Assembly (NCBI GenBank): GCA_022820945.1
Contig: JAJEEP010000053.1
Location: 1 to 54,124 of the forward strand
Direction: 5' to 3'
Source: Alphaproteobacteria bacterium
GTDB lineage: Bacteria > Pseudomonadota > Alphaproteobacteria > UBA828
DNA: 54,124 bases
Notes under the pieces: model-generated
The model's input: the letters and a program-made list of their open reading frames with translations, nothing else
What the model was told of the DNA's origin: nothing
Database searches by the model: none
Program-made: the position numbers and the translations under genes
In this document: piece by piece, positions 33,286-42,281 of the stretch
Layout: every line of letters starts with the position of its first letter
How positions within the stretch are numbered: the first letter of the stretch is position 1

Positions 33286-34671
33286 GTGACGAGCACCGGG
33301 CTGCAGAACAAGACGACGGCGTACTGGCAGACGCTCGACCGCGCGCATCACGTCCACCCCTTCACGAACCACGCCGAGCTCGCGGCCAGGGGCGTCCGGG
33401 TCATCACACGGGCGGAGGGCGCCTATCTGTGGGATTCCGACGGCAACCGACTGCTCGACGGTCTGGCGGGACTCTGGTCGGTCAATATCGGTTACGGGCG
33501 GAAGGAAATCGCCGAGGCGGCCTATCGCCAGCTCCTCGACCTGCCCTACTACAACACCTTCTTCCAGACGACGAACCCACCGGCGGTGGAGCTGTCCGCG
33601 AAGCTGGCAGAGATCACGCCGGGGAGCCTGAATCAGGTCTTCTTCGCGAATTCGGGATCGGAGGCCAACGACTCGGTCGTCAAGATCGTTCGCTACTACT
33701 GGAACCTGTGCGGCCGGCCAGAAAAGAAAACCATCATCGGCCGGCGCTACGGCTATCACGGCGTCACGCTGGCGGCGGCGAGCCTGTCGGGACTGTCCTT
33801 TATGCATCCGCAGGCCGATCTGCCGCTGCCGGGATTCGAGCACGTCGAGGCGCCTTACTGGTTCGACCACGAGGGCGACATGGAGCCGGACGAGCTCGGT
33901 CTTCGCGCCGCCAGGGCACTGGAAGAGAAAATTATCGAGCTTGGCCCCGACCGGGTCGCAGCCTTCATCGGCGAGCCGATCCAGGGTGCCGGCGGCGTGA
34001 TCGTGCCGCCCGCGAGCTACTGGCCGGAGGTTCAACGAATTTGCACCGAGTACGACGTGCTGCTGATTGCGGACGAGGTGATCTGCGGTTTCGGACGGAC
34101 CGGGCCGTGGTTCGGCTGCGAGACATTTGGATTCACGCCGGATCTGATGACCGTCGCCAAGGGCGTGACCTCGAGCTATGTGCCGCTCTCGGCCGTCCTG
34201 CTCGGTGACCGGGTCGCCGACGTGCTGAACGCGGCGAACGACGAGTTCGCCCACGGCTTCACCTATTCCGGTCATCCCGTCGCTTGCGCGGTGGCGCTGG
34301 AGAACATTCGCATTCTGGAGGACGAGGGTATCGTCGATACCGTTCGGCAGAAGACCGGCCCCTACCTGCAGGCCCGGTTGCGGGAGCTGGCGGATCATCC
34401 GCTGGTCGGCGAGGTTCGCGGCGTCGGGATGATCGGTGCGATCGAAGTTGCCGAGGACAAGGCGTCGCGCACGCGCTTCGATCTCGACCTGAATGTGGGG
34501 GTCAAGTGCCGGGACCATTGCATTGAGCGGGGCGTCATCGTCCGTGCGGTGCGCGACAGCATGGTCCTGGCGCCGCCGCTGATCGTCACCGAGGCGCAGA
34601 TAGACCGGATCGTCGAGACCGCCGGAAGCGCCCTCGATATGATAGCCCGGGAGGTGCAACCGGCGACTTGA
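33286..34671 (+). CDS. Class III aminotransferase, polyamine/putrescine--pyruvate type (SpuC-like)
   Basis: A 461-residue PLP enzyme transferring an amino group from a diamine, polyamine or omega-amino acid to pyruvate or 2-oxoglutarate. PLP contacts include SGSEAND (123-129), Asp263 (IADEVICGFGRTG) and the Schiff-base Lys292 (TVAKGVTSSYVP). The N-terminal HPFTNHAEL and AEGAYLWDSDGNRLLDGLAG segments and LPYYNTFFQT closely resemble polyamine:pyruvate aminotransferase. The GTG start is supported by GGGAGG six bases upstream. It is followed after 54 bp by the GFA gene. Confidence 0.87.
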   Translation: MTSTGLQNKTTAYWQTLDRAHHVHPFTNHAELAARGVRVITRAEGAYLWDSDGNRLLDGLAGLWSVNIGYGRKEIAEAAYRQLLDLPYYNTFFQTTNPPAVELSAKLAEITPGSLNQVFFANSGSEANDSVVKIVRYYWNLCGRPEKKTIIGRRYGYHGVTLAAASLSGLSFMHPQADLPLPGFEHVEAPYWFDHEGDMEPDELGLRAARALEEKIIELGPDRVAAFIGEPIQGAGGVIVPPASYWPEVQRICTEYDVLLIADEVICGFGRTGPWFGCETFGFTPDLMTVAKGVTSSYVPLSAVLLGDRVADVLNAANDEFAHGFTYSGHPVACAVALENIRILEDEGIVDTVRQKTGPYLQARLRELADHPLVGEVRGVGMIGAIEVAEDKASRTRFDLDLNVGVKCRDHCIERGVIVRAVRDSMVLAPPLIVTEAQIDRIVETAGSALDMIAREVQPAT

Positions 34672-34725
34672 CGGGCGAGCTGCCGGGCGAGCGTCGACCC
34701 GACGGCGAACAGGGGAGGGACGGTC

Positions 34726-35124
34726 ATGGCCCACGAAGGCGGGTGCTTCTGCGGCGCCTTGCGCTACCGGGCAGACGCTGAGCCGCTGCGCATCTTCCAC
34801 TGCCACTGCACGATCTGCCGGCGGGTGCAGGCCGCGCCCGCGGTGACGTGGATCACCTTTCCGACGGCGGCATGGTCCTGGACCAAGGGCACGCCCGCGG
34901 AGCTGAAATCCACACCCGAGGCGACGCGGTATTTCTGCCGGGACTGCGGAACCCACCTCGCCTTCATCATCGACGGTGCAGCGGAGCTCGACGTGACCGT
35001 GGGCAGTCTCCACGATCCCGCGGCAGCGAAGCCGGGTTATCACATCTTCGCGGACACCCGGCTGCCGTGGCTGCAGCTGGCCGGCGACCTCCCCGAATAC
35101 GACGACTGGGGTCCCGACGTCTGA
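34726..35124 (+). CDS. GFA-family (glutathione-dependent formaldehyde-activating enzyme-like) zinc protein
   Basis: A 132-residue CENP-V/GFA-fold protein. Zinc ligands are visible as Cys7 and Cys9 (GGCFCGALRY), Cys26, Cys28 and Cys31 (CHCTIC), and Cys71 and Cys74 (YFCRDCGTHLAF). The family is named after a formaldehyde-glutathione adduct enzyme, but that activity is doubtful for most members. A GGGAGG ribosome site precedes the ATG. It probably shares a transcript with the aminotransferase. Confidence 0.87.
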   Translation: MAHEGGCFCGALRYRADAEPLRIFHCHCTICRRVQAAPAVTWITFPTAAWSWTKGTPAELKSTPEATRYFCRDCGTHLAFIIDGAAELDVTVGSLHDPAAAKPGYHIFADTRLPWLQLAGDLPEYDDWGPDV

Positions 35125-35189
35125 ACCGATACCGGGCACAGGCCGACCTCCGGGTTCAGCGTCGGTCGCGCATAAATTCGCAGTCGTTG

Positions 35190-36362
35190 TCAGTTCTCGA
35201 TGCCGTAGAGGCGCATGACGTGCCGCATGCGCGCGGCGGCACGCTCGGGATCACGCAGCAGGCCAGCGCCGTCGGCCAGGCGAAACAGTTCGGTGAAGTA
35301 AGGCAGCGGCCGCATCGCCTGCGCGCCCCCGATCATCACGAAATGGTCCTGGAAGCCGTTGAGGTACGCCAGGAAGACCACGCCCGTCTTGTAGTGCTGG
35401 GTCGGTGCCCGGAAGGTCAGGCGCGACAGCGGGACGGTGGGCTCCAGGACTTGCCGATAGGTGGGCAGGTCTCCGTCCGCCAGCGCCGTGAGGGCCACCG
35501 ATGCGGCAGGCGCGATGGCATCGAAGATGCCCAGCAGCGCGTCGCTGTAACCCTCCGCGTCGCCCTCGATCAGCGCCGGGTAGTTGAAGTCGTCGCCCGT
35601 GTACATCCTGACGCCCGCAGGCAGGCGACGGCGCATCTCGATTTCCTTGTCGTCGTCCAGCAGGGAGAGCTTGATCCCGTCGACCTTGGCGGCGTTGGCG
35701 TGGATGACGGCGAGCGCAGTCTCGAGCGCGGGCGGGAAGTCGTCCGCGCCCCAATAGCCGGCGAGGGCCGGGTCGAACATGTCGCCCAGCCAATGCAGGA
35801 TCACCGGTGCGTCGGCCTCGGCCAGCACGCGGGCGTAGACGGCCTCGTAGTCGGCGGGACTTGTCGCGATACGGGCCAGCGCGCGGCTCGCCATGAGAAC
35901 GACCCGTCCGTCCGCCTTTTGCACCGCGGCAAGCTGCTCGTGATAGGCGCCGACCACGTCGTCGAGCGAACGCGCGTCCGCCGGGTCGAGGTGGTCGGTG
36001 CCGACGCCGGAGACGATGCGCGTCCGCTCCTCCGGCGTTGCCGCTGCGAGGGTACGCTCGATCAGCTCCCTGGCGGCGGACCAGTCGAGGCCCATGCCGC
36101 GCTGGGCCGTGTCCATCGCCTCCGCGACGCCGAGGCCGAGGTCGAGGATATGGCGGCGGAACGCCAGCGTGGCCTCCCAGTCGATGGCGGGACCGAGACC
36201 GGGTTCCTGCGGGGCCAGTGGATCGGCCACCACATGCACCGCCGCGAAGGCCGTGCGGTTGAACCGGTGCGGGCCGGCGGGCGCTGTGACCGGCTCCGCC
36301 TTGAGCGCGTATGTGACCGGTCGCCCGGTCTCGTCGGGGAGATCGATGGCGAGGGAGGTCAT
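35190..36362 (-). CDS. DUF993 family protein, dihydrodipicolinate synthase-like
   Basis: A 390-residue TIM-barrel protein of the DUF993 group, usually annotated as DapA-like. Recognisable stretches are FNRTAFAAVHVVADPL, DWEATLAFRRHILDLG, the VDGIKLSLLDDDKEI lysine region and MYTGDDFNYPALI. Genes of this family commonly sit in sugar ABC transporter/oxidoreductase clusters and are thought to cleave a sugar-derived 2-keto acid, although the reaction is unproven. It is the last gene of the LacI-headed cluster, 16 bp after the GMC gene. The ATG has only a weak ribosome site. Confidence 0.8.
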   Translation of the reverse strand: MTSLAIDLPDETGRPVTYALKAEPVTAPAGPHRFNRTAFAAVHVVADPLAPQEPGLGPAIDWEATLAFRRHILDLGLGVAEAMDTAQRGMGLDWSAARELIERTLAAATPEERTRIVSGVGTDHLDPADARSLDDVVGAYHEQLAAVQKADGRVVLMASRALARIATSPADYEAVYARVLAEADAPVILHWLGDMFDPALAGYWGADDFPPALETALAVIHANAAKVDGIKLSLLDDDKEIEMRRRLPAGVRMYTGDDFNYPALIEGDAEGYSDALLGIFDAIAPAASVALTALADGDLPTYRQVLEPTVPLSRLTFRAPTQHYKTGVVFLAYLNGFQDHFVMIGGAQAMRPLPYFTELFRLADGAGLLRDPERAAARMRHVMRLYGIEN

Positions 36363-36378
36363 TGGGTGTTGAGTGCCA

Positions 36379-37965
36379 TCAGATCAGGCCGCGCACATGG
36401 TCGGCGCCCTTCTCCGCCACCATGATCGTCGGCGCATTGGTATTACTACTGGGCAGGAACGGCATGACGGATGAGTCGATGACGCGCAGGCCGTCGAGAC
36501 CGCGCACCCTCAAGCCAGGGTCCACCACCGCCATGTCGTCGGAGCCCATCTTGCAGGTGCCGACCGGGTGGTAGTCGGTCTTGCCCACCTTGCGGGCATA
36601 AGCGGCGATGTCGGCGTCGCTCTGGACATCGGGACCGGGATAGCGCTCGCACAGGATGAAGGGCCGGAAAGCCTCCTGCGCCATGATCTCGCGCGCGAGC
36701 TTGAAGCCGCGCAGCGAGACTTCGCGGTCGTAAGGATCGCCCCAGTAGTTGGGGTCGATCACGGGCGGCGTGCGCGGGTTGGAGTCCCGCAGCGTCACCG
36801 TGCCGCGCGAGCGCGGCCGGGAGAAGCACGAGTTGAGCGTGACGCCGGCGTTCTTCAGCCTGGCGAGGCCGTGCTCCAGGCCCGAGCCGAGCACGAAGTG
36901 CATCTGGATGTCGGGCGAGCGCGCGTCCCTGTCCGCGTACCAGAACCCCCCGGCGTCGATCAGGGTCGACGCGAGCGGGCCTTGCCGGAACAGGAGGTAC
37001 TGCACGAGGGACCAAAAGGTGCGGTGGGGCTGCTTGACCTTGTCGTAGCTGAAGTCGCCGCGGCACTCGCTCACCACGTAGACGTCGAAGTGATCCTGCA
37101 GGTTCTGCCCGACGCCGGGCAGGTCGTGGACCGCGTCGATACCAACTGTCTTCAACTCGTCGGCGCGGCCGATGCCGGAGAGCATCAATAGCCTGGGAGA
37201 GCCGATGGCGCCCGCGCTGACGATGACCTCGCGCGCGGCCCTGACCCGCTGGACCCTTTCGCGCCGGCCACAGTCGACTCCGACAGCCCGGCCGTTCTCC
37301 ACGACCACGCGGGTCGCCATCGTGCGGATCTTCACCGTGAGATTGTTGCGCGCCATGGCCGGTCGCAGGAAGGCATCGACCCCGCTACAGCGCCGGGCAT
37401 CGCGGTTGGTCACCTGATAGTAGCCGCAGCCTTCCTGCGCTGCACCGTTGAAGTCCGGGTTGTAGGGCAGGCCCGCCTGCTGCGCCGCGCGCAGGAAGGC
37501 CGCCGATACCGGCAAGGGGCGGACGGGATCGCTCACAGCCAGGGGGCCGCCGGAGCCGTGGTAGCCGTTGTGGAAGCGCTCGTTGTCCTCGGGCCGTTTG
37601 AAGTACGGCAGCACATCGGCATAGGACCAGCCGGGGCAGCCGGCCTCTGCCCAGGCGTCGTAGTCCTTGGTGTTGCCGCGCGCATAGATCATCGCGTTGA
37701 TCGAGCTGCCGCCGCCCAGCACCCGGCCCTGCGGGTACCACATTGCGCGCCGGTCGATCTCGCCCTGGGGCGCCGTGGAGTAACCCCAGGTGTGCGACCT
37801 GCCGGTGAGCTTGGCGAAACCGGCGGGGACGCGAATGTAGGGATGTCCGTCCCTGCCGCCGGCCTCCAACAGCAGGACCGAGACATCGGGATCCTCGGAG
37901 AGCCGCGCCGCGAGACAGCACCCCGCCGGTCCGGCGCCCACGATGACGTAGTCGTATTCGCGCAC
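36379..37965 (-). CDS. GMC-family oxidoreductase, choline dehydrogenase/BetA-like
   Basis: A 528-residue FAD alcohol dehydrogenase. The N-terminal dinucleotide motif is DYVIVGAGPAGCCLAARL, and the GMC signature is in RVLGGGSSINAMIYARG with the DAW and PYFKRPEDN segments following. The C-terminal active site has YHPVGTCKMG, with the catalytic histidine, and SSNTNAPTIM, with its asparagine partner. It is a full-length member that oxidises a primary or secondary alcohol to a carbonyl; choline is not implied by the cluster. It lies 3 bp after the SDR gene. Confidence 0.87.
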   Translation of the reverse strand: MREYDYVIVGAGPAGCCLAARLSEDPDVSVLLLEAGGRDGHPYIRVPAGFAKLTGRSHTWGYSTAPQGEIDRRAMWYPQGRVLGGGSSINAMIYARGNTKDYDAWAEAGCPGWSYADVLPYFKRPEDNERFHNGYHGSGGPLAVSDPVRPLPVSAAFLRAAQQAGLPYNPDFNGAAQEGCGYYQVTNRDARRCSGVDAFLRPAMARNNLTVKIRTMATRVVVENGRAVGVDCGRRERVQRVRAAREVIVSAGAIGSPRLLMLSGIGRADELKTVGIDAVHDLPGVGQNLQDHFDVYVVSECRGDFSYDKVKQPHRTFWSLVQYLLFRQGPLASTLIDAGGFWYADRDARSPDIQMHFVLGSGLEHGLARLKNAGVTLNSCFSRPRSRGTVTLRDSNPRTPPVIDPNYWGDPYDREVSLRGFKLAREIMAQEAFRPFILCERYPGPDVQSDADIAAYARKVGKTDYHPVGTCKMGSDDMAVVDPGLRVRGLDGLRVIDSSVMPFLPSSNTNAPTIMVAEKGADHVRGLI

Positions 37966-37968
37966 GAG

Positions 37969-38772
37969 CTAGAGCCGCTGAATGGAGAGGCCGCCGTCGA
38001 CGTGGACAACGCTGCCGGTGGCGAAGGCGAAGTCGCCCCGTACCAGGGCGGCGGTCACGCGCGCCACATCGGCCGGCTCGCCCCAGCGCCGGACGGGGCT
38101 CAACCCGTCCGCCAATGCGCGGTCGTACTTCTCTCTGACGCTCGCGGTCATGTCGGTGCGAATGATGCCGGGCCGCACCTCGAAAACCGAGACACTTTCG
38201 TCGGCGAGGCGCAGCGCGAGCAACTTGGTGAGCATGGCGAGCCCCGCCTTGGAAATGCAGTACTCGCTACGCTCCGGCGTGGCCATCTCGGCGCTGACCG
38301 AGCCGATGCTGACGATGGAACGGCGGAAGCCGTCGCCGCGCGGGTGCGCCACCATCCATGCGGCGGCGCGCTGGCTGAGGAAGAACGTGCCGCGGAGGTT
38401 GACCCCGATGACCCGGTCGAAGGCCTCCGGCGGCGTCGCCAGCATATCGCCGCGCTTGGGCCACACGACGCCTGCGTTGTTGACCAGCACGTCGAGACCG
38501 CCGCCCCAGTCGGCCACGCTTTCCACCAACGGCCTGTGGGCGTCGAGGTCCGCGAGGTCGCTTTCGACGTAGAGCGCTCGGCCGCCGGCCGCCTCGATCC
38601 CGGCCCGTACCGGGTCGTCGTCGGCCGCCGGATGAAGGTCGGTGTAGGCGACATCGCAGCCGGTTGCGGCGAGCACGACCGCGATGGCCTCGCCGATGCC
38701 CCGCCCGCCCCCGGTGACGAGGGCGACCGGGCGGCGGTCTAGCGTGGCGATCGGAGTATCGGCCACGGGCAC
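37969..38772 (-). CDS. Classical SDR oxidoreductase (3-oxoacyl reductase-like)
   Basis: A 267-residue short-chain dehydrogenase/reductase. TGGGRGIG (cofactor), VNNAGV, the catalytic serine in SIGSVSA, and YCISK with its Tyr and Lys are all present, so it should be active. Acidic and hydrophobic residues after the second strand (YTDLHPA) suggest NAD(H). It starts with GTG. The gene is packed between two GMC oxidoreductase genes with gaps of only 3 bp, which implies that the three act on successive alcohol or carbonyl steps of the same compound. Confidence 0.86.
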   Translation of the reverse strand: MPVADTPIATLDRRPVALVTGGGRGIGEAIAVVLAATGCDVAYTDLHPAADDDPVRAGIEAAGGRALYVESDLADLDAHRPLVESVADWGGGLDVLVNNAGVVWPKRGDMLATPPEAFDRVIGVNLRGTFFLSQRAAAWMVAHPRGDGFRRSIVSIGSVSAEMATPERSEYCISKAGLAMLTKLLALRLADESVSVFEVRPGIIRTDMTASVREKYDRALADGLSPVRRWGEPADVARVTAALVRGDFAFATGSVVHVDGGLSIQRL

Positions 38773-38775
38773 CCC

Positions 38776-40278
38776 TCAGTGCAGCCCGGTCGCCGCGATG
38801 CGCTCGCCCGCGCGTAGCGCTTGGGCGGCGACGGTGAGCGCGGGATTGACGGCGGCGGACGAGGGAAAGAACGAGGCGTCGACCACGTAGAGATTATCCA
38901 GGTCGAAGGCCTTGCAGAAGGGGTCGAGCGGCGCGTCGGCCGGGTCGTGGCCGAAGCGCACGGTGCCGCACTGGTGGGACGGCGTCTCCTTGGAGAACGC
39001 CTTGCTCAGCACGATGGGGAAGCCCGCTGCGCGCAGCATCCGGCGTGCCTTGTCGACCAGCGTCTTGTGCGCCGCGAGGTTCGTACGCCGCCAATCGAGG
39101 ACGATGGTACCGTCATCGCGCACTCTCACCCGGCTCTCGGGATGCGGCAGGTCCTCCGACATGGCGTACCAGTCGACGCTGCGGGCGGCGAGCCATGCGC
39201 GCGCCCAACGCGGCACGGCGCGGATTTCGTTCCGCAGCATCGGCTCCATGATCTTGCCGAGAAGCTGCAGGTTGCCGAGCGGTGGCCCGCCTTCACCGTC
39301 GCCCAAGTAGAAGTCATTGACCGCCAGTGTCTTCTGGAAGGTCTCCCGGTTCGCCCGGAAAGGTCTTATCGCCATCACCGCCGTGCAATTGTGGTTCATG
39401 TAGTGGCGCCCGACCGTGCCTGAGGCGTTGGCGAGGCCATCCCGGTGCTTCGCGTGAACCGAGCGAAGCAGGATCGCGGCGCTGTTGACCGCGCCTGCCG
39501 CCAGCACGAAGAGATCGCCCTGCACCGCCGTCCCGTCGAGCGTCTCGGCCGCCACGATCCGCCGGCCGGCCGCGTCCGCACTCAGGCGCACCACCTGCGC
39601 TCCCGTGCGCAACTCCACGTTCTCGTGCCGCAGCACCGGGTCGATCAGCCGGGTCTCCGCGTCGCCCTTGGCGCCCAGGCGGCAGGGGAAACCGTCGCAG
39701 GTGTTGCAGCGCACGCAGGCGCCGCCGTCGTGGTCCTGCACCGATGACGGCATGGGGAAGGGGCGCAGTCCCTGCGCGCGTAGTCGCTCCGCAATCTCGG
39801 CAACCAGCGGATTGTGGCGCAGCGGCGGGTGCGGATAGGGGCCGGAGCGCGGAGGTTCCGTCGGGTCCGCGCCGGCCTCGCCGTGCACGCCGAAGAGGCG
39901 TTCGGCCTGAGCGTAGTAGGGCTCCAACGTCTCGTAGTCGATGGGCCAGGCCGGCGACAGCCCGCCCGCGTGCTCGGTGGCGCAAAAATCCTCGCGCCGG
40001 AAGCGGAACATAGTGGCGCCGAACACCTTCGTGTGGCCGCCGACATAGTAAAACTGCCCCGGCCGGAAAGATCGCCCGCTGCCGTCGAACCAGCGTTCGT
40101 CCGACTTGTAGACGGCATCGGCGTAGACCGCCTCGGGGTCCCAGTTGCGCTCTTCGCGCGGCAGCCGCGACCCGCGCTCGAGAATCGCGATGCGGGCGCC
40201 GGTGGGCGCCAGGGCGTGGGCAAGGCAGCCTCCGCCCACGCCGGACCCGACGATCACCACATCGAAACCGTCCGGCAC
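38776..40278 (-). CDS. GMC-family oxidoreductase, gluconate/cholesterol oxidase-like branch
   Basis: A 500-residue FAD protein of a different GMC branch from the one at 36379. It has VVIVGSGVGGGCLAHALA at the N-terminus and GGHTKVFGATMFRFR, followed by a cysteine-rich insertion ACVRCNTCDGFPCRLGA (about residues 187-203) that is typical of this branch. The C-terminal HQCGTVRFG and SSAAVNPALT supply the His/Asn pair. The four clustered cysteines might bind metal or form disulfides; this is inference. Membrane-bound sugar-acid dehydrogenases of this branch use cytochrome c partners, but none is encoded here. Confidence 0.83.
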   Translation of the reverse strand: MPDGFDVVIVGSGVGGGCLAHALAPTGARIAILERGSRLPREERNWDPEAVYADAVYKSDERWFDGSGRSFRPGQFYYVGGHTKVFGATMFRFRREDFCATEHAGGLSPAWPIDYETLEPYYAQAERLFGVHGEAGADPTEPPRSGPYPHPPLRHNPLVAEIAERLRAQGLRPFPMPSSVQDHDGGACVRCNTCDGFPCRLGAKGDAETRLIDPVLRHENVELRTGAQVVRLSADAAGRRIVAAETLDGTAVQGDLFVLAAGAVNSAAILLRSVHAKHRDGLANASGTVGRHYMNHNCTAVMAIRPFRANRETFQKTLAVNDFYLGDGEGGPPLGNLQLLGKIMEPMLRNEIRAVPRWARAWLAARSVDWYAMSEDLPHPESRVRVRDDGTIVLDWRRTNLAAHKTLVDKARRMLRAAGFPIVLSKAFSKETPSHQCGTVRFGHDPADAPLDPFCKAFDLDNLYVVDASFFPSSAAVNPALTVAAQALRAGERIAATGLH

Positions 40279-40282
40279 CGGC

Positions 40283-41395
40283 TCAGAGTCTCTCCTCGGT
40301 TTCGGGGTCGAACAGCACCGCCTTGGACATGTCGACCATGAACCTGCGGCGCTCCCCGGCGCGGGCGCCGGTCTCGGCCCTGAGCCGCGCCACGGCCTCT
40401 CTGCCGCCGAGGCGGATCATCGCCAGCGTGTCGGCACCGGTGGGCTGCGTGACTTCCACATGGGCTTCCAGCGGATGGTGATACCCGCTGCCGGCGTTGA
40501 GTTCAGTGGCGTCGTCGATGTTCTCGGGCCGGAGCCCCACGATCACGTCGCGGCCGACGAAGGTTTCGACAGCGGCCGAAGGCTCGTGGAGAGGCAGCAC
40601 CGTTGTGGAACCGTCGGCGCGCTTCAGGCTCACGACCAGCGCCCCGTCGTCCTTATCGAGGCGCGCCGGCACCAGGTTCATCGAGGGCGAGCCCATGAAG
40701 TCGGCCACGAAAATATTGGCAGGCGTGTTGTAGATCTCTGCCGGGGAGCCGACCTGCTGCAGCACGCCGTCCTTCAGCACCGCGATCACGGTGGCCAGCG
40801 TCATCGCTTCGATCTGGTCGTGGGTGACGTAGACGATGGTCGTGCCGAGCTGCTGGTGCAGCTTCTGGATCTCGGTGCGCATCTCGACGCGGAGTTTGGC
40901 GTCGAGGTTGGAGAGCGGCTCGTCGAACAGGAAGATCTTGGGATCGCGCACCAGGGCGCGGCCCATGGCGACGCGTTGGCGTTGGCCGCCCGAAAGCTGG
41001 CCCGGCTTGCGTTCCAGCAGGTCCTCGATCTGCAGCATGTTGGCCACCCTGGCCACGGTCTGCTTGCGCTCGGCCTTGGGCACGCCCCGCATCTCCATAC
41101 CAAACGACATGTTCTTGGCGACGTTCATGTTGGGATAGAGCGCGTAGGACTGGAACACCATGGCGATGTCGCGCTTCGAGGGATGCAGCTCATTGACGCG
41201 GGCGCCGTCGATAAGGATCTCGCCGGCAGAAACGGTCTCCAGCCCGGCGATGGTGTTGAGCAGCGTCGACTTGCCGCAGCCCGACGGCCCCACCAACACG
41301 AGGAAGCCGCCGCGCGGCAGGCTGATGTCGATACCCTTGAGCACTTCGACCGTGCCGAAGCGCTTCTCGAGACCGCTGACGACCAGAAACGACAT
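40283..41395 (-). CDS. Sugar ABC importer ATPase (UgpC/MsmX/MalK type)
   Basis: A 370-residue nucleotide-binding subunit with all motifs canonical: Walker A GPSGCGKST (36-44), Q-loop Gln82, LSGGQ (134-138), Walker B with FDEP (157-160) and His192 (VTHDQ). The C-terminal third is the regulatory TOBE-type domain (ADFMGSPSMNLVPARL onward). It energises the two permeases encoded upstream. It lies 4 bp from both neighbours, so it is cotranscribed. Contrast the degenerate ATPase pair of the Dpp-type importer at 12-18 kb. Confidence 0.9.
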   Translation of the reverse strand: MSFLVVSGLEKRFGTVEVLKGIDISLPRGGFLVLVGPSGCGKSTLLNTIAGLETVSAGEILIDGARVNELHPSKRDIAMVFQSYALYPNMNVAKNMSFGMEMRGVPKAERKQTVARVANMLQIEDLLERKPGQLSGGQRQRVAMGRALVRDPKIFLFDEPLSNLDAKLRVEMRTEIQKLHQQLGTTIVYVTHDQIEAMTLATVIAVLKDGVLQQVGSPAEIYNTPANIFVADFMGSPSMNLVPARLDKDDGALVVSLKRADGSTTVLPLHEPSAAVETFVGRDVIVGLRPENIDDATELNAGSGYHHPLEAHVEVTQPTGADTLAMIRLGGREAVARLRAETGARAGERRRFMVDMSKAVLFDPETEERL

Positions 41396-41399
41396 GCGC

Positions 41400-42281
41400 C
41401 TACCCCTTCACCGCGCCGGCCATCAGGCCGCGCACGAAGTAGCGGCCTGCGACGATGTAGACCAGCAGCGTCGGAATCGCCGCCAGGATCGCACCGGCGA
41501 AGTGCACGTTGTATTCCTTCACCCCGGTCGACGAGCTGACCAGGTTGTTGAGCGCCACCGTCATGGGTTGCGAATCGAAGTCGGCGAACGAGGCGCCGAA
41601 CAGGAAATCGTTCCATACGTTGGTGAATTGCCAGATGACCGTGACCACGATGATGGGGCCGGAGCTCGGCAGGAGGATGCGATAGAAGATTTGGAGGAAG
41701 CTGGCCCCGTCGATCTGCGCGGCCTTCACCAGCTCGGTCGGGAAGGCCGCGTAGTAATTGCGGAAGAAGAGCGTGGTGAAGCCGAGGCCATAGACCACGT
41801 GCACCAGCACCAAGCCCCAGGTGGTGCCGGCGATGCCGAGGAAGCCGAGCACCCGGGCCATCGGGATGAGCACGATCTGGAACGGTATGAAGCACGCGAA
41901 CAGCATCAGGGCGAAGACGAGGGTATCGCCCCGGAAGCGCCACTTGGTGAGCACGTAGCCGTTGAGCGCGCCCAGGAGCGTGGAGATGATCACCGCGGGC
42001 ACGACCATCTTGATCGAGTTCAGGAAGTAGGGGGCGAGGCCGGTGGGCTGGACGCCGATCTGGGCCTGGTTCCAGGCCTTGATCCACGGCGCGACGGTAA
42101 CGAGCTCGGGCAGCGCCAACATGTTGCCGCCGCGAATCTCGTCCAGCTCCTTGAAGGAGTTCACCATCATGACGAAGAGCGGCAGCAGGTAGTAGACGGC
42201 GAAGATCAGGAGAGCGGCGTAGATCAGCGCCCGCGTCAGGCGGCCGGTGCGGACTGCGGTCTCGATTGCGTTAGCGGCCAC
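41400..42281 (-). CDS. Sugar ABC importer permease (MalG/UgpE type)
   Basis: A permease of about 293 residues with six hydrophobic segments. The EAA loop that docks on the ATPase reads LVKAAQIDGASFLQIFYRIL. A GTG at 42281 is preferred as start because a GGGAG ribosome site lies about 7 bases upstream and it gives an 11-bp overlap with the other permease gene; a start at 42305 is also in frame. It functions as a heterodimer with the 42271-43167 product. Confidence 0.88.
   Translation of the reverse strand: MAANAIETAVRTGRLTRALIYAALLIFAVYYLLPLFVMMVNSFKELDEIRGGNMLALPELVTVAPWIKAWNQAQIGVQPTGLAPYFLNSIKMVVPAVIISTLLGALNGYVLTKWRFRGDTLVFALMLFACFIPFQIVLIPMARVLGFLGIAGTTWGLVLVHVVYGLGFTTLFFRNYYAAFPTELVKAAQIDGASFLQIFYRILLPSSGPIIVVTVIWQFTNVWNDFLFGASFADFDSQPMTVALNNLVSSSTGVKEYNVHFAGAILAAIPTLLVYIVAGRYFVRGLMAGAVKG

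Noticed and set aside
37558..38742. 394-codon plus-strand frame opposite the SDR and GMC genes
   Set aside because: It spans the junction of two well-defined minus-strand genes and has no domain; shadow of GC-rich coding sequence.
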